NCBI GenBank assembly: GCA_029204225.1
Contig: CM055093.1
Location: 26,263,481 to 26,327,480 of the forward strand
Direction: 5' to 3'
From: Diphasiastrum complanatum
Taxonomy: Eukaryota > Streptophyta > Lycopodiopsida > Lycopodiales > Lycopodiaceae
Length of the DNA: 64,000 nt
Numbering within the stretch: position 1 is the first letter of the stretch; each line of letters begins with the position of its first letter. Positions 1-11,692 of this stretch are shown in pieces. Both the position numbers and the translations under genes were made by a program. Under the pieces are notes generated by a model. The model was not told the origin of the DNA and did no database searches. It saw only the letters and a program-made list of their open reading frames with translations.

Positions 1-123
<123 letters not shown>

Positions 124-237
124 CAAAGTTTTCTCCTTGGATTGAGAATGTCAAATGAGTACAAATCGTGCCCTTTTATTCTTGGGGAGACCCTTGTCCC
201 ATTCATCCTATTGGCTACTTGAAGTGGCAAGGATTGC

Positions 238-501
238 TATTAGAAATCAATTATAAACTTCATTGTTACTGTTTACGATGTACATTAATGTTGACAACTA
301 TAACCAGCCGTAATTAGCCATAGGCTAGTCTATTAGTCTACTCGTAGGTTTTCTCTCTCTATTAGGGTTCAGGGTTCATTTGTACATTTGACATTCAGCA
401 TGCGATAGTATGTGATAGAGTGATAGTGTGTGTTCTTCTTCCACCTTCTTGTGGTAATTGCTTATGGTGAATGCTTGATGTTCCATATTTGATTATTGAC
501 A
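238..501 (+). repeat. 5' LTR of element A
   Basis: 264-bp copy of the repeat at 11693-11956. It begins TATTAGAAATC where the 3' copy has TGTTAGAAATC, so the terminal TG is mutated here, and ends TTGACA. The TSD ATTGC lies immediately upstream at 233-237. Confidence 0.95.
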
Positions 502-513
502 TGGTATCAAAGC
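502..513 (+). other. Primer-binding site of element A
   Basis: TGGTATCAAAGC starts at the base after the 5' LTR. It differs at one position from TGGTATCAGAGC, the usual plant copia site complementary to initiator Met-tRNA. Confidence 0.9.
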
Positions 514-1050
514 TGCGATAGTCTTGCATGCCTGATCAGTGGATACAGCTTGTCACAGGCTCTACAATGAAGTGAGAAAGTCCTTCACGGGAGGTGAAAG
601 CTTGGAGAGACAAAAATGGCTGGAAGAAATCCTTCTTTGGTGTATTTTGCAGGTTTGGAGTTTAGAATCATCAGTGGGAAACGAAGACACAGTTTCGGAA
701 ACATCAGAAAGGCCAAGGCAGCATGAGACAGATTGAAAATTTGTTGAGTGGGGAAAATTTTTACAATACTGCCTAGTTGTTGTGGAAGGTGCCATTTGTG
801 TGAGAGATTTGCCAAGAAATCTCTCATTTGTTTGTTTGGGATACCGCAAATCACACTAGACAGTGTCTAGTATTGCCATTCAGAGTTAGGAGGTTTCATA
901 CTTTTCACAATACTGATCTCTGTCTTTTGAATGATCACACATTTCAAAATCTTTGCAAAGAGAAGACGGCATAGCCGTTGTGTCGAAGTGGGAAATCTAG
1001 AATATTCTCTTTGAAAGTTCTTATATTCTCTCTACTTTTCATCTTGTTTG

Positions 1051-1297
1051 TACCAATATCGAATCGACATGCCTCTAGTAAAGAAAACCAAGAGCAGTCG
1101 TACATCCGCTCGTCATACCGATATCGCATATCAGTACCAATATCAGATCGATGCGCCAGAGGTAAAGAAAATCCAAAGCAGTAGTACATTCGCGCGTCAC
1201 ACCGATATCGCATATCTGTACCAATATCGGATCCACGCGTGCGAGCTAAAGAGAATCTTGAGCAGTCGTACACTCGCATGTCGTACCGATATCAGGT
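1051..1297 (+). repeat. 84-bp tandem repeat in the element A leader
   Basis: Three diverged units start at 1051, 1135 and 1219, each opening with TACCAATATC and ending near an ACCGATATC block; the last is slightly short. The 84-bp period is a multiple of three, so an open frame of about 89 codons runs through all units. The repeat sits between the PBS and gag, where copia elements normally carry an untranslated leader, so translation is doubtful. Confidence 0.9.
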
Positions 1298-1399
1298 GTA
1301 CAACCAAATATATATAGTTTTGTGGTGTGATAAAATCTGGAGATAGGTTGTGTGCTCAAACTGAGCCATTTTTTGTGATCCGGACCCATTTATCTAATA

Positions 1400-2260
1400 A
1401 TGACAACTCTAAGTGAGAGTGTCCTCAATGAGTCAAGCAAATTAGAAGGTGTCGGCAACTATGCAGTTTGGAAATTCAAACTGAAGAACATTTTGATGAA
1501 AAAAGAACTATGGAAGATCGTGACAGGTGAAGAGACAAGGCCAATGATTGAAGAAGATCAGTGGGCATTTGATAGGAGAAAATGGAAAGCCCAGAATGTC
1601 ATCAACTTATCAGTTAGAGATGCAATTATTCCCTATATTTTGGATTCAAAAGGACCAAAAGAAGTATAGGATACATTGAAGGCATTGTTTGAAACGACAA
1701 ATACATCTCGAATACTATTTCTGAAGACAAAGTTGCATACATTGCGGATGGATGATGGTGCAACTATTGCCAATCACATACTGAAGATCAAAGAGATTCA
1801 TGACCAATTAGCAGCAGTTGGAGAGCGAGTACAAAATTGTGAGATCATGCAATTGACATTGAATAGTCTAAGTGAGTCACATCAGATGTTTGTGATGAGT
1901 ATAGCCACAAGATAAAATCTTCCAACCTATGAAGAACTAGGTGGATTGCTTTTGCAGGAATAGCAACGTCAAGAGAAGTTGAATCATCGTAATAGGGGCT
2001 ATGATCAAGCTCTTGCAGTTAGAGGATGAGGTGGAAGATTTGGCCGTGGAAGGTATCAATCAAGAGGAGGAAACTCAAGCCGTGGATCCTTTCAACAATT
2101 TCATGAGCAAGTCCATGATAGTCCGAATTGAGACAATTGAAATCAAGATTAAAGTGAAGGACGCGGCTATTTAAGACAAAATAAATCTAAAAATTGTAGG
2201 TACTGCAATAAACCTGGCCATTGGGAGCGTGAATGTTTTAAGAAATAGAAGGAGATAGAA
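1400..2260 (+). pseudogene. Element A gag remnant with zinc knuckle
   Basis: The frame from the ATG at 1400 encodes a copia Gag N-terminus (short N-terminal motif NYAVWKFKLKNIL, the usual first conserved block). It continues after a stop near 1667 (where Trp is expected) to about 1915. A Gly/Arg-rich stretch follows, then a CX2CX4HX4C zinc knuckle at 2195-2236 (CRYCNKPGHWEREC). Gag would form the virus-like particle in the cytoplasm and package element RNA. Several stops (for example near 1665, 1912 and 2027) make it non-functional. Confidence 0.85.
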
Positions 2261-2274
2261 CAAAGAAAAGGCAA

Positions 2275-2781
2275 ATGGCAAGCGGGCATTATGATGATCA
2301 GCATCAATTTGATGATGATTATTATGAAGACAACTATGTTAATCAACATCGATACAATGATGATCAATATGAAGATGATACAGGTGAAAGTTCAAACTTG
2401 TTCATTACAACATTAATGACAAGTGATGAAGCTAAGGATGCCTGGTACATTGATAGTGGTGCATCCAAGCACATGACTTCAAGGAAAGAGTTGTTTTCAG
2501 AACTCAAGGAAACTCACAATGGTGATGAAGTTGGACAAGCCGATGGCCAATTACTATCTATTAAAGGATTTGGAGTGGTACCAGTGAAGTTAGCCAGCGG
2601 GAAGATAAAGCGGATAAGCAATGTGCAATATGTATCTGGATTAGCTAACAATCTACTATCTGTTGGGACTATGGATGATCAACAACCCAAGGTTGAGTTT
2701 GACAGCAGCAAATGTCTTGTCAAAGACATCAAGAATCACTACAAAGTGATTAGTACAGGAGCTAGAGTCAATGGAAATTGA
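2275..2781 (+). pseudogene. Element A protease region remnant
   Basis: An open stretch of 168 codons carries the aspartic protease signature WYIDSGASKHMT near 2443, with the catalytic Asp in DSG. It continues through the usual copia protease body to LLSVG near 2650. The enzyme would cleave the Gag-Pol polyprotein. An acidic, Asp/Tyr-rich linker precedes the motif. A TGA at about 2779 separates it from the integrase remnant. Confidence 0.85.
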
Positions 2782-3660
2782 CTCTACAAATTGAATGCGA
2801 GATCTCGAAGTGACCTTTGGCATCAAAGGTTTGGTCATATTAGTGCTCAAAGCTTGCAAATCCTTAAAAGAGGTAATCTAGTTGTTGGATTGCCTGATAT
2901 CTCTTTTGATTTTTTTTTTTTGTGAGGGTTTATTTTTGGAAAACAACGTAGAGAGAGATTTCCCAAAGATGGAGCAAGAAGAGCCAATGGCATTCTTAGT
3001 CTTGTTCATAGTGATCTGTGTGGACCAATACAAACTAGGTCTGTTACTGACTATTACTATTTCATCACATTACACCTCGATTTATTTCATAAGCAAGAAA
3101 TCTAATGCTTTTGCCAAGTTTAGAGAGTTCAAGGCTCTAGTTGAAAAACAAACAGGTTGTTCTATTAAGACCCTTAGATTAGATGGTGGTGGCGAGTATT
3201 TTTCAAGAGAGTTTAAATTTTTTTTGCAAGGATTAGGGGATCAAGAAACAAACTATTGCGTCCTATTCACCACAACAAAATGGAGTTGCAGAACGGAAAA
3301 ATAGACTCATTGTGGAGATGGCTAGGGCAATGCCTAAGAGTAAGGGTTTGCCAAATACTTTTTGGGCATAAGCATGCAACATAGCTACTCATATCTTGAA
3401 TCAGTGTTCTACGAAGTCTGTGGAGGGTAAGACACCTTACCAAGCTTTTACTAGAAAGAAACCTAATGTTTCTCATTTACGAGTATTTGGTTGTGATGCT
3501 TACGCTCATGTGCCTGATGAAAAATGAAAGAAGCTGGATGCAAAAGCTGTTAAGTGTATTTTCCTTAGATATGATGAAAGAGCCAAGGCATACATGATGT
3601 ATGACATAGATGCACAAAAGATCGTGATTTCCAGAGATGCTACTTTTGATGAGATGGGTC
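2782..3660 (+). pseudogene. Element A integrase remnant (multiple frameshifts)
   Basis: Integrase pieces appear in all three frames. They are a gag-pre-integrase HHCC zone (LWHQRFGHIS near 2816), the first Asp block near 2998-3030, the second Asp block (LRLDGGGEYFS near 3172-3207) and the Glu block (QQNGVAERKN near 3272-3300). The C-terminal VFGCDAYAHVP block is at about 3485. A poly-T run at about 2909-2921 accompanies one frameshift. Integrase would insert the element cDNA; this copy cannot. Confidence 0.8.
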
Positions 3661-4470
3661 AAAATGAACAAATAAAATTGACAATTGATTCCTTTGATGA
3701 TAAAGCTAAAGCACAGGTGAAGAAGGAAGTTGGTGTTGATATGGAAGAGCCAATGGAAAAAGATAGGGTTAATAATGAGACTCCTAGGAGAGTGCCTAAG
3801 TGGTACTTGTCAATAACAAGTGATGCTAACAAGGGATATACTCCCGAATCAAGTGAGCAGGGAGAGCTTAGAAGATCAAGTAGAAATCAAAAACCTCCTG
3901 CAAGATTAGAGATGAATCTAGCCCTGCTGGGCTCTGTGGTCAAGGCTCAAGAACCACAAACTTTTGTTGAAGCAAAGGAGCACAAGGAGTGGCATGTAGC
4001 TATGGAAACAAAAATGGAAGCCATATCGAAAAATAGGACGTGGAATTCGGTTGAGCTACCTGATGGTAAGAAGCCTATCACTTGCAAATGGATTTAAAAG
4101 ATCAAATATAGAACAGATGGGCAACTCAACAAGTACAAAGCACGGTTGGTTGTGAGAGGATTTGAGTAACAAGAAGGTATTGATTTTGAGAAAACCTTTG
4201 CAGTCGTAGCTAAGATGGTGACTATAAGTTCTATCATTAATATTTCTACTTTCTATGATTGGAAGATCCAACAAATGGACATTAAATCTGCTATTCTTAA
4301 TGTGTTGGATGAAGAGGTGTACTTAGTACAACCTCAAGAATTTGTTGAGCCAGGGAGAGAGCATATTGTTTGTAAGCTCAGCAAAGCCATTTATGGATTA
4401 AAGCAAGCACCACAGGCATGGTACACTTGCATTGATGAACACTTCAAGCGAAGGGGAATGGTAAAGAGTG
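3661..4470 (+). pseudogene. Element A RT, N-terminal part (before the B insertion)
   Basis: A linker open to about 4097 runs into the copia RT start (NRTWNSVELPDGKKPITCKW, about 4033-4092). After stops at about 4096 and 4167 come the blocks LDEEVYLVQPQEFVE and YGLKQAPQAWY (about 4300-4425). The frame is broken at 4471-4475 (ATGTT) by insertion of element B and resumes at 10799. Confidence 0.85.
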
Positions 4471-4475
4471 ATGTT

Positions 4476-5269
4476 TGACAAAATTTTCAGAATTCACACG
4501 TGTGGGGAATGTCCACAAGAGTGGCTGATCTTAATTAAGCTTTGTGATTGGCACTATAACCTGATTCTAGATTGATCAACAAAATCTAGTTCAGAAGAAA
4601 TGGTTAATTCACAATCTAGCATGCTAATCAACAGAATATAATAGCAATGAATAAAGAATGAATAAAAGTACAAGATTTCAGTATATGAGCATTAGCCTCA
4701 ACACGAGTTAGAGAGAAGGAGCTAGAGAGATAACAAGCAATATTAGTTTAGATCCAAAATGGCATGAGATAGCTACAAAACTTTGGTTCTTCATCATTGA
4801 TTGTGTGGAGAGCTACACATATTTATGGAGTTTGAGGTAGCTCGAGGTAGAACCACATCTATCCATTCCAAAATGACATCTAAAGTGACATCTAGAGTCT
4901 ATGTGACATTTGTCACTTGTCATGCATGAAATTCTACCAACTTTTTACAAGTGTACTAGTTCTAACTAGAAATGTCCAAATCATCATGCATGTGTCCATT
5001 ACACATTGTGCATGCCTTGCATGTCACTATGGATCACTTACAATTAATGCATGTGAATTGCCACGAGTTTCTACAAGCATAATCATGCTAATTCTATGTC
5101 TACAAACTATATGCAAGTTGTATTTATCAAACTAGATAATACATAACCATGTAGCTCGATTTCTATGTAGGCCAAACTTGGCATTTTGCATTAATGAGCT
5201 ACATACTTGCATGGTACAACATTTGTAGCAAGCCAAGAAATCAATATGGTATGTTTTTCAATTTTAACA
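4476..5269 (-). repeat. 3' LTR of element B
   Basis: 794 bp, read on + as TGACAAAATTTTC to TTTTAACA. It is near-identical to 10015-10793 but about 15 bp longer, with small indels near its right end. It carries the palindrome CACACGTGTG at 4495-4504, close to the U5 end. Confidence 0.93.
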
Positions 5270-5282
5270 CTCCTCCTAAAAA
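5270..5282 (-). other. Polypurine tract of element B
   Basis: On the - strand a tract ending AGGAGGAG directly precedes the TGTTAAAATTG start of the 3' LTR. This is where plus-strand DNA synthesis would be primed. Confidence 0.8.
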
Positions 5283-5283
5283 T

Positions 5284-5688
5284 GATCTATATTGATTTGA
5301 ACATGGATCTTGGTATAACTCCAAGGTTGGCTCTATGCTTGTTGAAGGAACTTTTGCTCAAAGGTTTGGTGAGCATATCAGCAATGCAAGATGATGTGTC
5401 GATGTGCTCTAATTTTATTTCACCTCCAATGAGCTTCTCTCTCATGAAGTGATGTGCAACTTTGAGGGGCTTGCTCCTTGCATGGAATATTGGGTTGTTG
5501 GCAAAGGCTTGAGCTGAAATGTTGTCACACATGATCATAGGTATATCTTCTTCCATAATTATCTTTAGCTCCACTAGTAACCTCTTGATCCAAAGCACTT
5601 CCTTTGTTGTTGTAGTGAGCGCCTTGTACTTAGCTTCACATGATGAGAGTGATACAATATCTTGCTTTTTGGAAAGCCAAGATATCAA
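5284..5688 (-). pseudogene. Element B RNase H region
   Basis: 133 codons on the - strand match the copia RNase H C-terminal half: SWLSKKQDIVSLSSCEAKY with the catalytic Glu, then CDNISAQAFANNP with the catalytic Asp, HARSKPLKVAHHF and the tail near ADMLTKPLS. It would degrade template RNA during reverse transcription. It overlaps the RT frame by a few bases in another phase, so a frameshift at about 5686 separates them. Confidence 0.88.
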
Positions 5689-6949
5689 GTTTCCTCCAAG
5701 ATATATGACATAAGCACTTGTAGATTTTCAATATGCTCTATCACTTGCAAAATCCGAGTCAGAATAACCAATAATAGAAAGATCTTCACTTTTATACAAT
5801 AATCAAAAGTTGAAGATATATATCTAAGCACTCTCTTGGCCTTTTTCCCATGATAAACTGAAGGATTTTGCATAGCCTGGCTCAACTTATGAACACTAAA
5901 GCTTATGTCAGGTCTAGTTATTGTGAGCCAAATTAAGGAGCCTATAAGACTTCTAAAAAGTGTGATGTCCTCGAAGGATCTTTCATCACCTATGTTAGAG
6001 TCCTTTACGTTTTGTTCCATAGGTGTTTCTATACTCTTACAATTCAACATATTGAACTTTTTTAACATTGAAAGAGCATACTTAGATTGACATACAAAAG
6101 CTTTATCTTTAAGAAAGTCAATCTCTAATCCTAGAATATAGTGAATTTTTTCAAGATCTTGCATCTTGAACTCTTTTCCGAGTGCAATCTTGGTTTCCTC
6201 AACTAACTTGATATAACTTCCTGTCAGAATGATATCATCAACATAAATAAGAAGGATGACAATATCTTTATCAAAAAATTGGACATATAAGGAAGGATCA
6301 TAGTAACTAAGATTAAATCCTAGTGACTCAAGAAAGGTGTTAAGTCGAGAATACCATGGCCTTGGAGCTTGCTTTAGTCCATATAAACTTTTGAAGAGCA
6401 AACAAACTTTGTCTTTGTCATGGATGAACCCAATAGGCTGATCCATATAAATCTCTTCTTCTAGATATCCATTAAAAAATGCATTAGAGACATCTAGTTG
6501 AAGAACTTGCCAATTGAAATACCAAGCAACAAAAATTATGATTCTAATTGATACCATCTTTGCAACTGGAGCAAAAGTCTCCTCATAATCAAGTCCATAA
6601 CTTGAGCAAAACCTTTAGCACAAAGCCTAGCCTTGTACTTGTTGATTGTGCCATTTTGATTATACTTGACTTGAAAAACCCATTTGCAACCAATGGTATG
6701 CTTATTGAATGGAAGATCCACAAGCTCCCATGTATTATTGGCCATCAAAGCATCATATTCCTCCTTCATGGCAAGATACCATTCCTTTGAGTTGATAACA
6801 TCATATACATCCTTCGGCTCCTCATGAGAAATAAAATAGGCACAATTAGTGGAGTTGATTTCCACTTGCTTTCCTCTATCTTCATAGGTAAGCCTTCTAG
6901 GCTCGGATCTTTCTCTTTGGTAAAAAAATTTGAGGTGGCTCCTTCTCAA
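5685..6949 (-). pseudogene. Element B reverse transcriptase region
   Basis: Two overlapping - strand frames (6536-6949 and 5685-6557) together hold the whole copia RT. They contain WELVDLPFNKHTIGCKWVF, KARLCAKGFAQ, DVSNAFFNGYLEEEIYM, YGLKQAPRPWY, the YVDD active site at 6234-6245 and ITRPDISFSVHKLSQAM. A frameshift lies at about 6540-6557. The YVDD Asp pair is intact, but the frame breaks make expression unlikely. Confidence 0.9.
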
Positions 6950-8342
6950 ATCTCAGCCCCATCTCTCCATGATGATCTTCAAGGGTGATGATTGGAGTAT
7001 CTTTGTGAGAATCTTTGAACTCGACCTTCTCAAGAATGTATTTCTGATCTTCATGAAATATAACATCTCTACTCTCAATTGTAGTTGAGGTAGAGGGAAC
7101 ATAGATTCTGTAAGCTTTCTTGTTAGATGCATATCCAACCATGATCCCGTTAACAGAATTAGGATCATCTCTTTTCCTTGTTTCCAAGGGCATATTAACA
7201 AAGCAAGTACAACCAAAAACTCTAAGGTGATCTACCTTAGGTTTCTTCTGAAACAAGACTTCAAAAGGTGTTTTCCCAGCAAGAGCATTGTGAGGTAATC
7301 TATTGCACAAATAGTTTGCATTATTTATAGCTTCACCCCAATATTCAATAGGCAAAGAAGCTGCTAGTCAAATTGCTTTAGCACATTCACATAAAGATCT
7401 GTTTTTCCTCTCAACTACTCCATTTTGGGATGGAGAATAGGCACAAGAAAATTCTCTCTTTATTCCTTCACCTTCACAGTAATTATGAAACTTGTTGGAG
7501 ATATATTCACCTCCTCCATCGCATCTTAAAGCTTTAACTTTGCAAGAAAACTATTTTTCTACATAAGCTTTGAAGATAAGGAAGTGATAAAAAACCATAG
7601 CCTTTGAAGAAAGTAGATACAACCAAGTGTATCTAGTAAAGTCATCAATAAAGGTAACAAAACATGTTGCACCACCAATACTTTTAGAAGAGAAAAAATG
7701 TACATCTGAATGTATGAGTTCCAATGGACAAGTAGTCTTTATAAAAGACTTCTGATATGGCTTTCTATGTGACTTTGCAATGGCACAAGCCTCACAAGGC
7801 TTGAAATCTTTAGAAAGAGATTTTGGAAGACCAATAGCCTTCTCCTTCTTAACCATAGAAGACATAGATGTAAAGTTAGGATGTCCCAACCTTCTATGCC
7901 ACATCTCCTCCTTAGATAACAAAGCAAGTTCACAAAGGTTTGCATTCTCATGAGAATTCAACTTAAAAATTCCACCACATCTAGTTCCATCAGCAAGGAT
8001 CTCATCTTTTCTCTTGATAAAATAAGTATTGGTGTTGAACTTTACATCACAACCATTATCAAGCAACTTTCCCACACTAATTAAGCTCTTTGTAAGTTTT
8101 GGAATGAAAAGAATATTAGAAAGTGCAAGAACTTTTGAAGAAGCAAGTTTCCATGGAATTTTGCCAATTCCTTCTATTGGGCACTCATGATCATTAGCTG
8201 TGTAAATAGATCTCTTGAGTCCTTTGAAAGGTAAGATTGAGTCAAATGAATCCTTTGGACAACACATATGTGAAGAAGCTCCACTGTCTATGTACCAAGC
8301 TCCATCTTTCTTGAAAGGTGATGAAGAAAAACTGGACACCAT
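6897..8342 (-). pseudogene. Element B protease and integrase region
   Basis: The - strand frame from about 8342 opens with WYIDSGASSHMC (protease DSG). It runs through the HHCC zone (WHRRLGHPNF, CEACAIAKSH) and the first Asp (LIHSDVH). It breaks near 7551; pieces with DGGGEYISNKF and the NGVVERKNRSLCE block lie around 7370-7545. The C-terminal block LRVFGCTCFVNMP is in the open frame at 6897-7355. A stop lies at about 7364-7366. Confidence 0.88.
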
Positions 8343-8417
8343 AAGTGATCCTTTTCCATCACTTGCAACAGAATCTTCTTCAATCTCTTTGGAGAGATTA
8401 GTTGCTTGAGTTGGTTT

Positions 8418-9245
8418 TTCTTCTTAAAGCAATTAGAGGCATAGTGCCCCTTTTTGCCACAGAAGAAGCACTTCACTTTCTTCTTCTTGGTTTTTGAGTT
8501 AGAGGGATGAGCTGTTTCATCCTCTTCACCATCTTGATCTCAATATTTGGCCTTGTCTTTGTTGTATGCTTGAGAGAATTGGTTCTTACTCCTTCCTTTC
8601 TGCTTGCCTTTGACAAAGAGGGCTTTGTCACTTCCACCATGTTCAAGTTTGTTCATCTTGGAGAGTTTATAGCTCTGTCTAGATTCTTTAGAAATAAAAA
8701 TTCCTTGGAGAGTTTCTATATTAGGTTAACTCCTCCTTAATAGCAAAAGACTAAACAAGATTATCATAGTCATCTCTCAAGCCATTCAATATGACTTGAA
8801 CTAGCTCAACTTGGTTAATGGTAACACCAACACTGAAAAGCTCTCTATGTAAATCTTTAACTTTCAGAACATAGTTAGATGCACTCTCTTCACTTCTTTG
8901 GAAACTTTGGAAAATCTGATTCCTAATAATGAGTATTCTAAAAGTATTCTTTGCTTCATAGATGGTCTTTAGTACATCCCAAGCTTCTTTGGCTGTAGTG
9001 CAAGATCCTATCTCTCTCAAAATTTCATTAGATACATTCATCTTAATGAACTGTAGAGCCATTCTAGCTCTCTTCTTATATTTAGGAATTTCAACCTGTG
9101 CTTGAGGCTCCTCCTCAACACCAAGCACAATATCAATAACATCCTGGAGTATCAAAACATACTCCATTCTTAACTTCCAAATTGAGTAATTAGAAGTGTT
9201 TAGTCTTTCACTGGCTTCTAGAAGATATCCTCCCTGAGATGCCAT
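8418..9245 (-). pseudogene. Element B gag
   Basis: The - strand frame from the ATG at 9245 starts MASQGGYLLEASERLNTSNY and includes NYSIWKLRMEYVL, the conserved Gag start. It stays open to 8751, then loses frame. The zinc knuckle CFFCGKKGHYASNC is at about 8430-8471 in another frame. The N-terminus resembles the Gag of element D, so B and D belong to related copia groups. Confidence 0.88.
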
Positions 9246-10002
9246 TATATTGAAGACTTCTTAGTTATTGGATTGAGATATGTTTGAGCTTGTTCCTATC
9301 AGACTTAGAGTTGCTGCTCTCTTTCACTATAGGTATTTTCAATGTTGAACTACCTTCCTATGTGAAACACTTGCAACTGTATTTGAGATGAATCTCAAAT
9401 ATTCCACAAGACAAGTTATCTAGATCAGACACAAAAAGTGGTTTGAGACACTTTGGCTGGTTTGAATCCTACTTTTGGCACGTGTGAAATGCTTCAAAAG
9501 AAAACACTATTGACACTCAGAAGGCTCAAAGGGTGTTCAAATACTTCAAACTCAATCTTGATCTACAGTTTCTTGTGTTGGATGCTCAAAACAATGGATT
9601 CAGAACAAAGTATAATTGAATCAAATCAAAATGCTGTCACTCAGATTTTGGACCTATCCCTATCCTCTTTAAGAGCTAATAACTCTTGCTAGACACATCA
9701 GATTGATTTTGTTTCAATTTCTATGGAACGTACAAATCAAATGCTTTCCATCAAGCTATAAGACTACTATCTTTGGATCTATAAGTAAGGAGAACAAAGG
9801 GACTGAAAAACTCTGATTTTCACATGTGCAGAATTCCAGAATTCTGTACTACCTCAATTCAGGTCTAAAAATTCAGTTCAAGTCCGATTTGATCCAAATA
9901 CACTTCAGAGAAAGGTTTGAAAAAGTGCAAATTGCTTTTTTGCTTGATTTAGCTCTCAGTTTCTTGTACAATCAGAGTTGTTAGCATGCAAAGCTTAATT
10001 AG
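9246..10002 (-). other. Element B 5' leader, no gene seen
   Basis: About 750 bp between the PBS and the gag ATG. It holds only short spurious frames and is consistent with an untranslated leader. A CACATGTG half-palindrome lies near 9826. Confidence 0.7.
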
Positions 10003-10014
10003 GCTCTGATACCA
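10003..10014 (-). other. Primer-binding site of element B
   Basis: On the - strand TGGTATCAGAGC directly abuts the LTR edge at 10015; it is the exact plant copia initiator Met-tRNA site. Confidence 0.92.
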
Positions 10015-10793
10015 TGACAAAATTTCTAGAATTCACACGTGTGGGGAATGTCCACAAGAGTGACTGATCTTAATTAAGCTTTGTGATTGGCACTATAACC
10101 TGATTCTAGATTGATCAACAAAATCTAGTTCAGAAGAAATGGCTAATTTACAATCTAGCATGCTAATCAACAGAATATAATAGCAATGAATAAAGAATGA
10201 ATAAAAGTACAAGATTCCAGTGTATGAGCATTAGCCTCAACACGAGTTAGAGAGAAGGAGCTAGAGAGATAACAAGCAATATTAGTTTAGATCCAAAATG
10301 GCATGAGATAGCTACAAAACTTTGGTTCTTCATCATTGATTGTGTGGAGAGCTACACATATTTATGGAGTTTGAGGTAGCTCGAGGTAGAACCACATCTA
10401 TCCATTCCAAAATGACATCTAAAGTGACATCTAGAGTCTATGTGACATTTGTCACTTGTCATGCATGAAATTCTACCAACTTTTACAAGTGTACTAGTTC
10501 TAACTAGAAATGTCCAAATCATTATGCATGTGTCCATTACACATTGTGCATGCCTTGCATGTCACTATGGATCACTTACAATTAATGCATGTGAATTGCC
10601 ACGAGTTTCTACAAGCATAATCATGCTAATTCTATGTCTACAAACTATATGCAAGTTGTATTTATCAAACTATATAGCACATAACCATGTAGCTAGAGTT
10701 CTATGTAGGCCAAACTTGGCAGCTACATACTTGCATGGTACAACATTTGTAGCAAGCGAAGAAATCAATATGGATTGTTTTTCAATTTTAACA
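10015..10793 (-). repeat. 5' LTR of element B
   Basis: 779 bp, near-identical to 4476-5269. It reads TGACAAAATTTCT to TTTTAACA on + and is followed by the TSD ATGTT at 10794-10798. The palindrome CACACGTGTG is at 10034-10043. Confidence 0.93.
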
Positions 10794-10798
10794 ATGTT

Positions 10799-11660
10799 GA
10801 TCCTAATCTTTACATTCTAAGGCAAGATTCAGATATAGTGCTCATTGTCTTGTATGTGGATGATTTGATTATTATAGGAAGTAATGAGAGGTTAATTGAT
10901 GAAATCAAATAAGATCTTTCCAATGCTTTTGACATGAGTGATCTAGGATTGATGCACTACTGTCTTGGCATTGAAGTATGGCAAAAGGAAGACATGGTCT
11001 TTCTTACACAAAGCAAATATGCACAAGATTTGCTTTATAATTTTAATATGCAGGATTGTAAGCCTTTGAGTACACCTATGGATGTCAATATGAAGTTTAC
11101 TGCCTATGATGAATCTGAGAAAGTGGATGCTTATTTGTATAGATAACTGGTGGGTAGTTTGATTTATTTGGCACACACACGACCTAATATTTCTTATGTT
11201 GTTGGTGTTGTTACTCAATTTATGCAAGATCCTAGTTAAACACACTGGAAATCTGCTAAACGTATTCTTAGATACAATCGAGGGACATTGAATTTTGGTT
11301 TGAAGTATGATCAGCCTGAAGCGCCAATTTTGGTAGGCCATATTGATGTCAATTGGACAGGTAATATTGATGACAGAAGATCTACCAGTGGTCATACATT
11401 CAACGAAGATTGCTTGTGGATTTAGGTCAATCACAATGGATGCGACTACTATATCTTGCGACAATCAAAGCTACATTCACCTTGCCAAACAGTTTTACAT
11501 GTTCGAACCAAGCACATCAAAATACACTATCATTTTGTTCGAGAGAAAATTCTTGATGGAGCCATTGATCTTGTTTTTTGTAAATCTGAAGATCAAATGA
11601 TAGATATTTTTACTAAGTCATTAGGTAGTGTAAATTTGAGAGGTTTTGTACTCTATTAGA
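10799..11660 (+). pseudogene. Element A RT C-terminal half and RNase H (after the B insertion)
   Basis: The RT frame resumes after the TSD. The YVDD motif is at 10853-10864, then MSDLGLMHYCLGIEVW, PMDVNMKF, and after a stop near 11144 VGSLIYLAHTRPNISY. RNase H starts around 11340 (DVNWTGNIDDRRSTSGH). It has lost a block near 11400 and ends with RTKHIKIHYHFVREKIL and DIFTKSLGSVNLR. Stops near 10910, 11144, 11239 and 11424 confirm it is dead. Confidence 0.87.
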
Positions 11661-11682
11661 AATAGAAGAATGTAATTTTATC

Positions 11683-11692
11683 ATTGAGGGAG
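11683..11692 (+). other. Polypurine tract of element A
   Basis: ATTGAGGGAG directly precedes the TGTTAGAAATC start of the 3' LTR. Confidence 0.8.

Larger units (their letters stand above)
4476..10793 (-). mobile_element. Ty1/copia element B, nested in element A
   Basis: Direct repeats at 4476-5269 and 10015-10793 flank copia genes on the - strand. The TSD ATGTT occurs at 4471-4475 and 10794-10798, inside the RT frame of element A. The PBS lies beside the right-hand LTR and the purine tract beside the left-hand LTR, confirming - orientation. The polyprotein is recognisable throughout but carries several frameshifts and stops, so it is younger than A but defective. Relatives of this family recur at 17656-19296 and 22553-23197. 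Confidence 0.95.

Noticed and set aside
1048-1317. 89-codon open frame in the element A leader as a gene
   Set aside because: The frame is open only because the 84-bp repeat is a multiple of three and stop-free; no domain, and leaders are normally untranslated.
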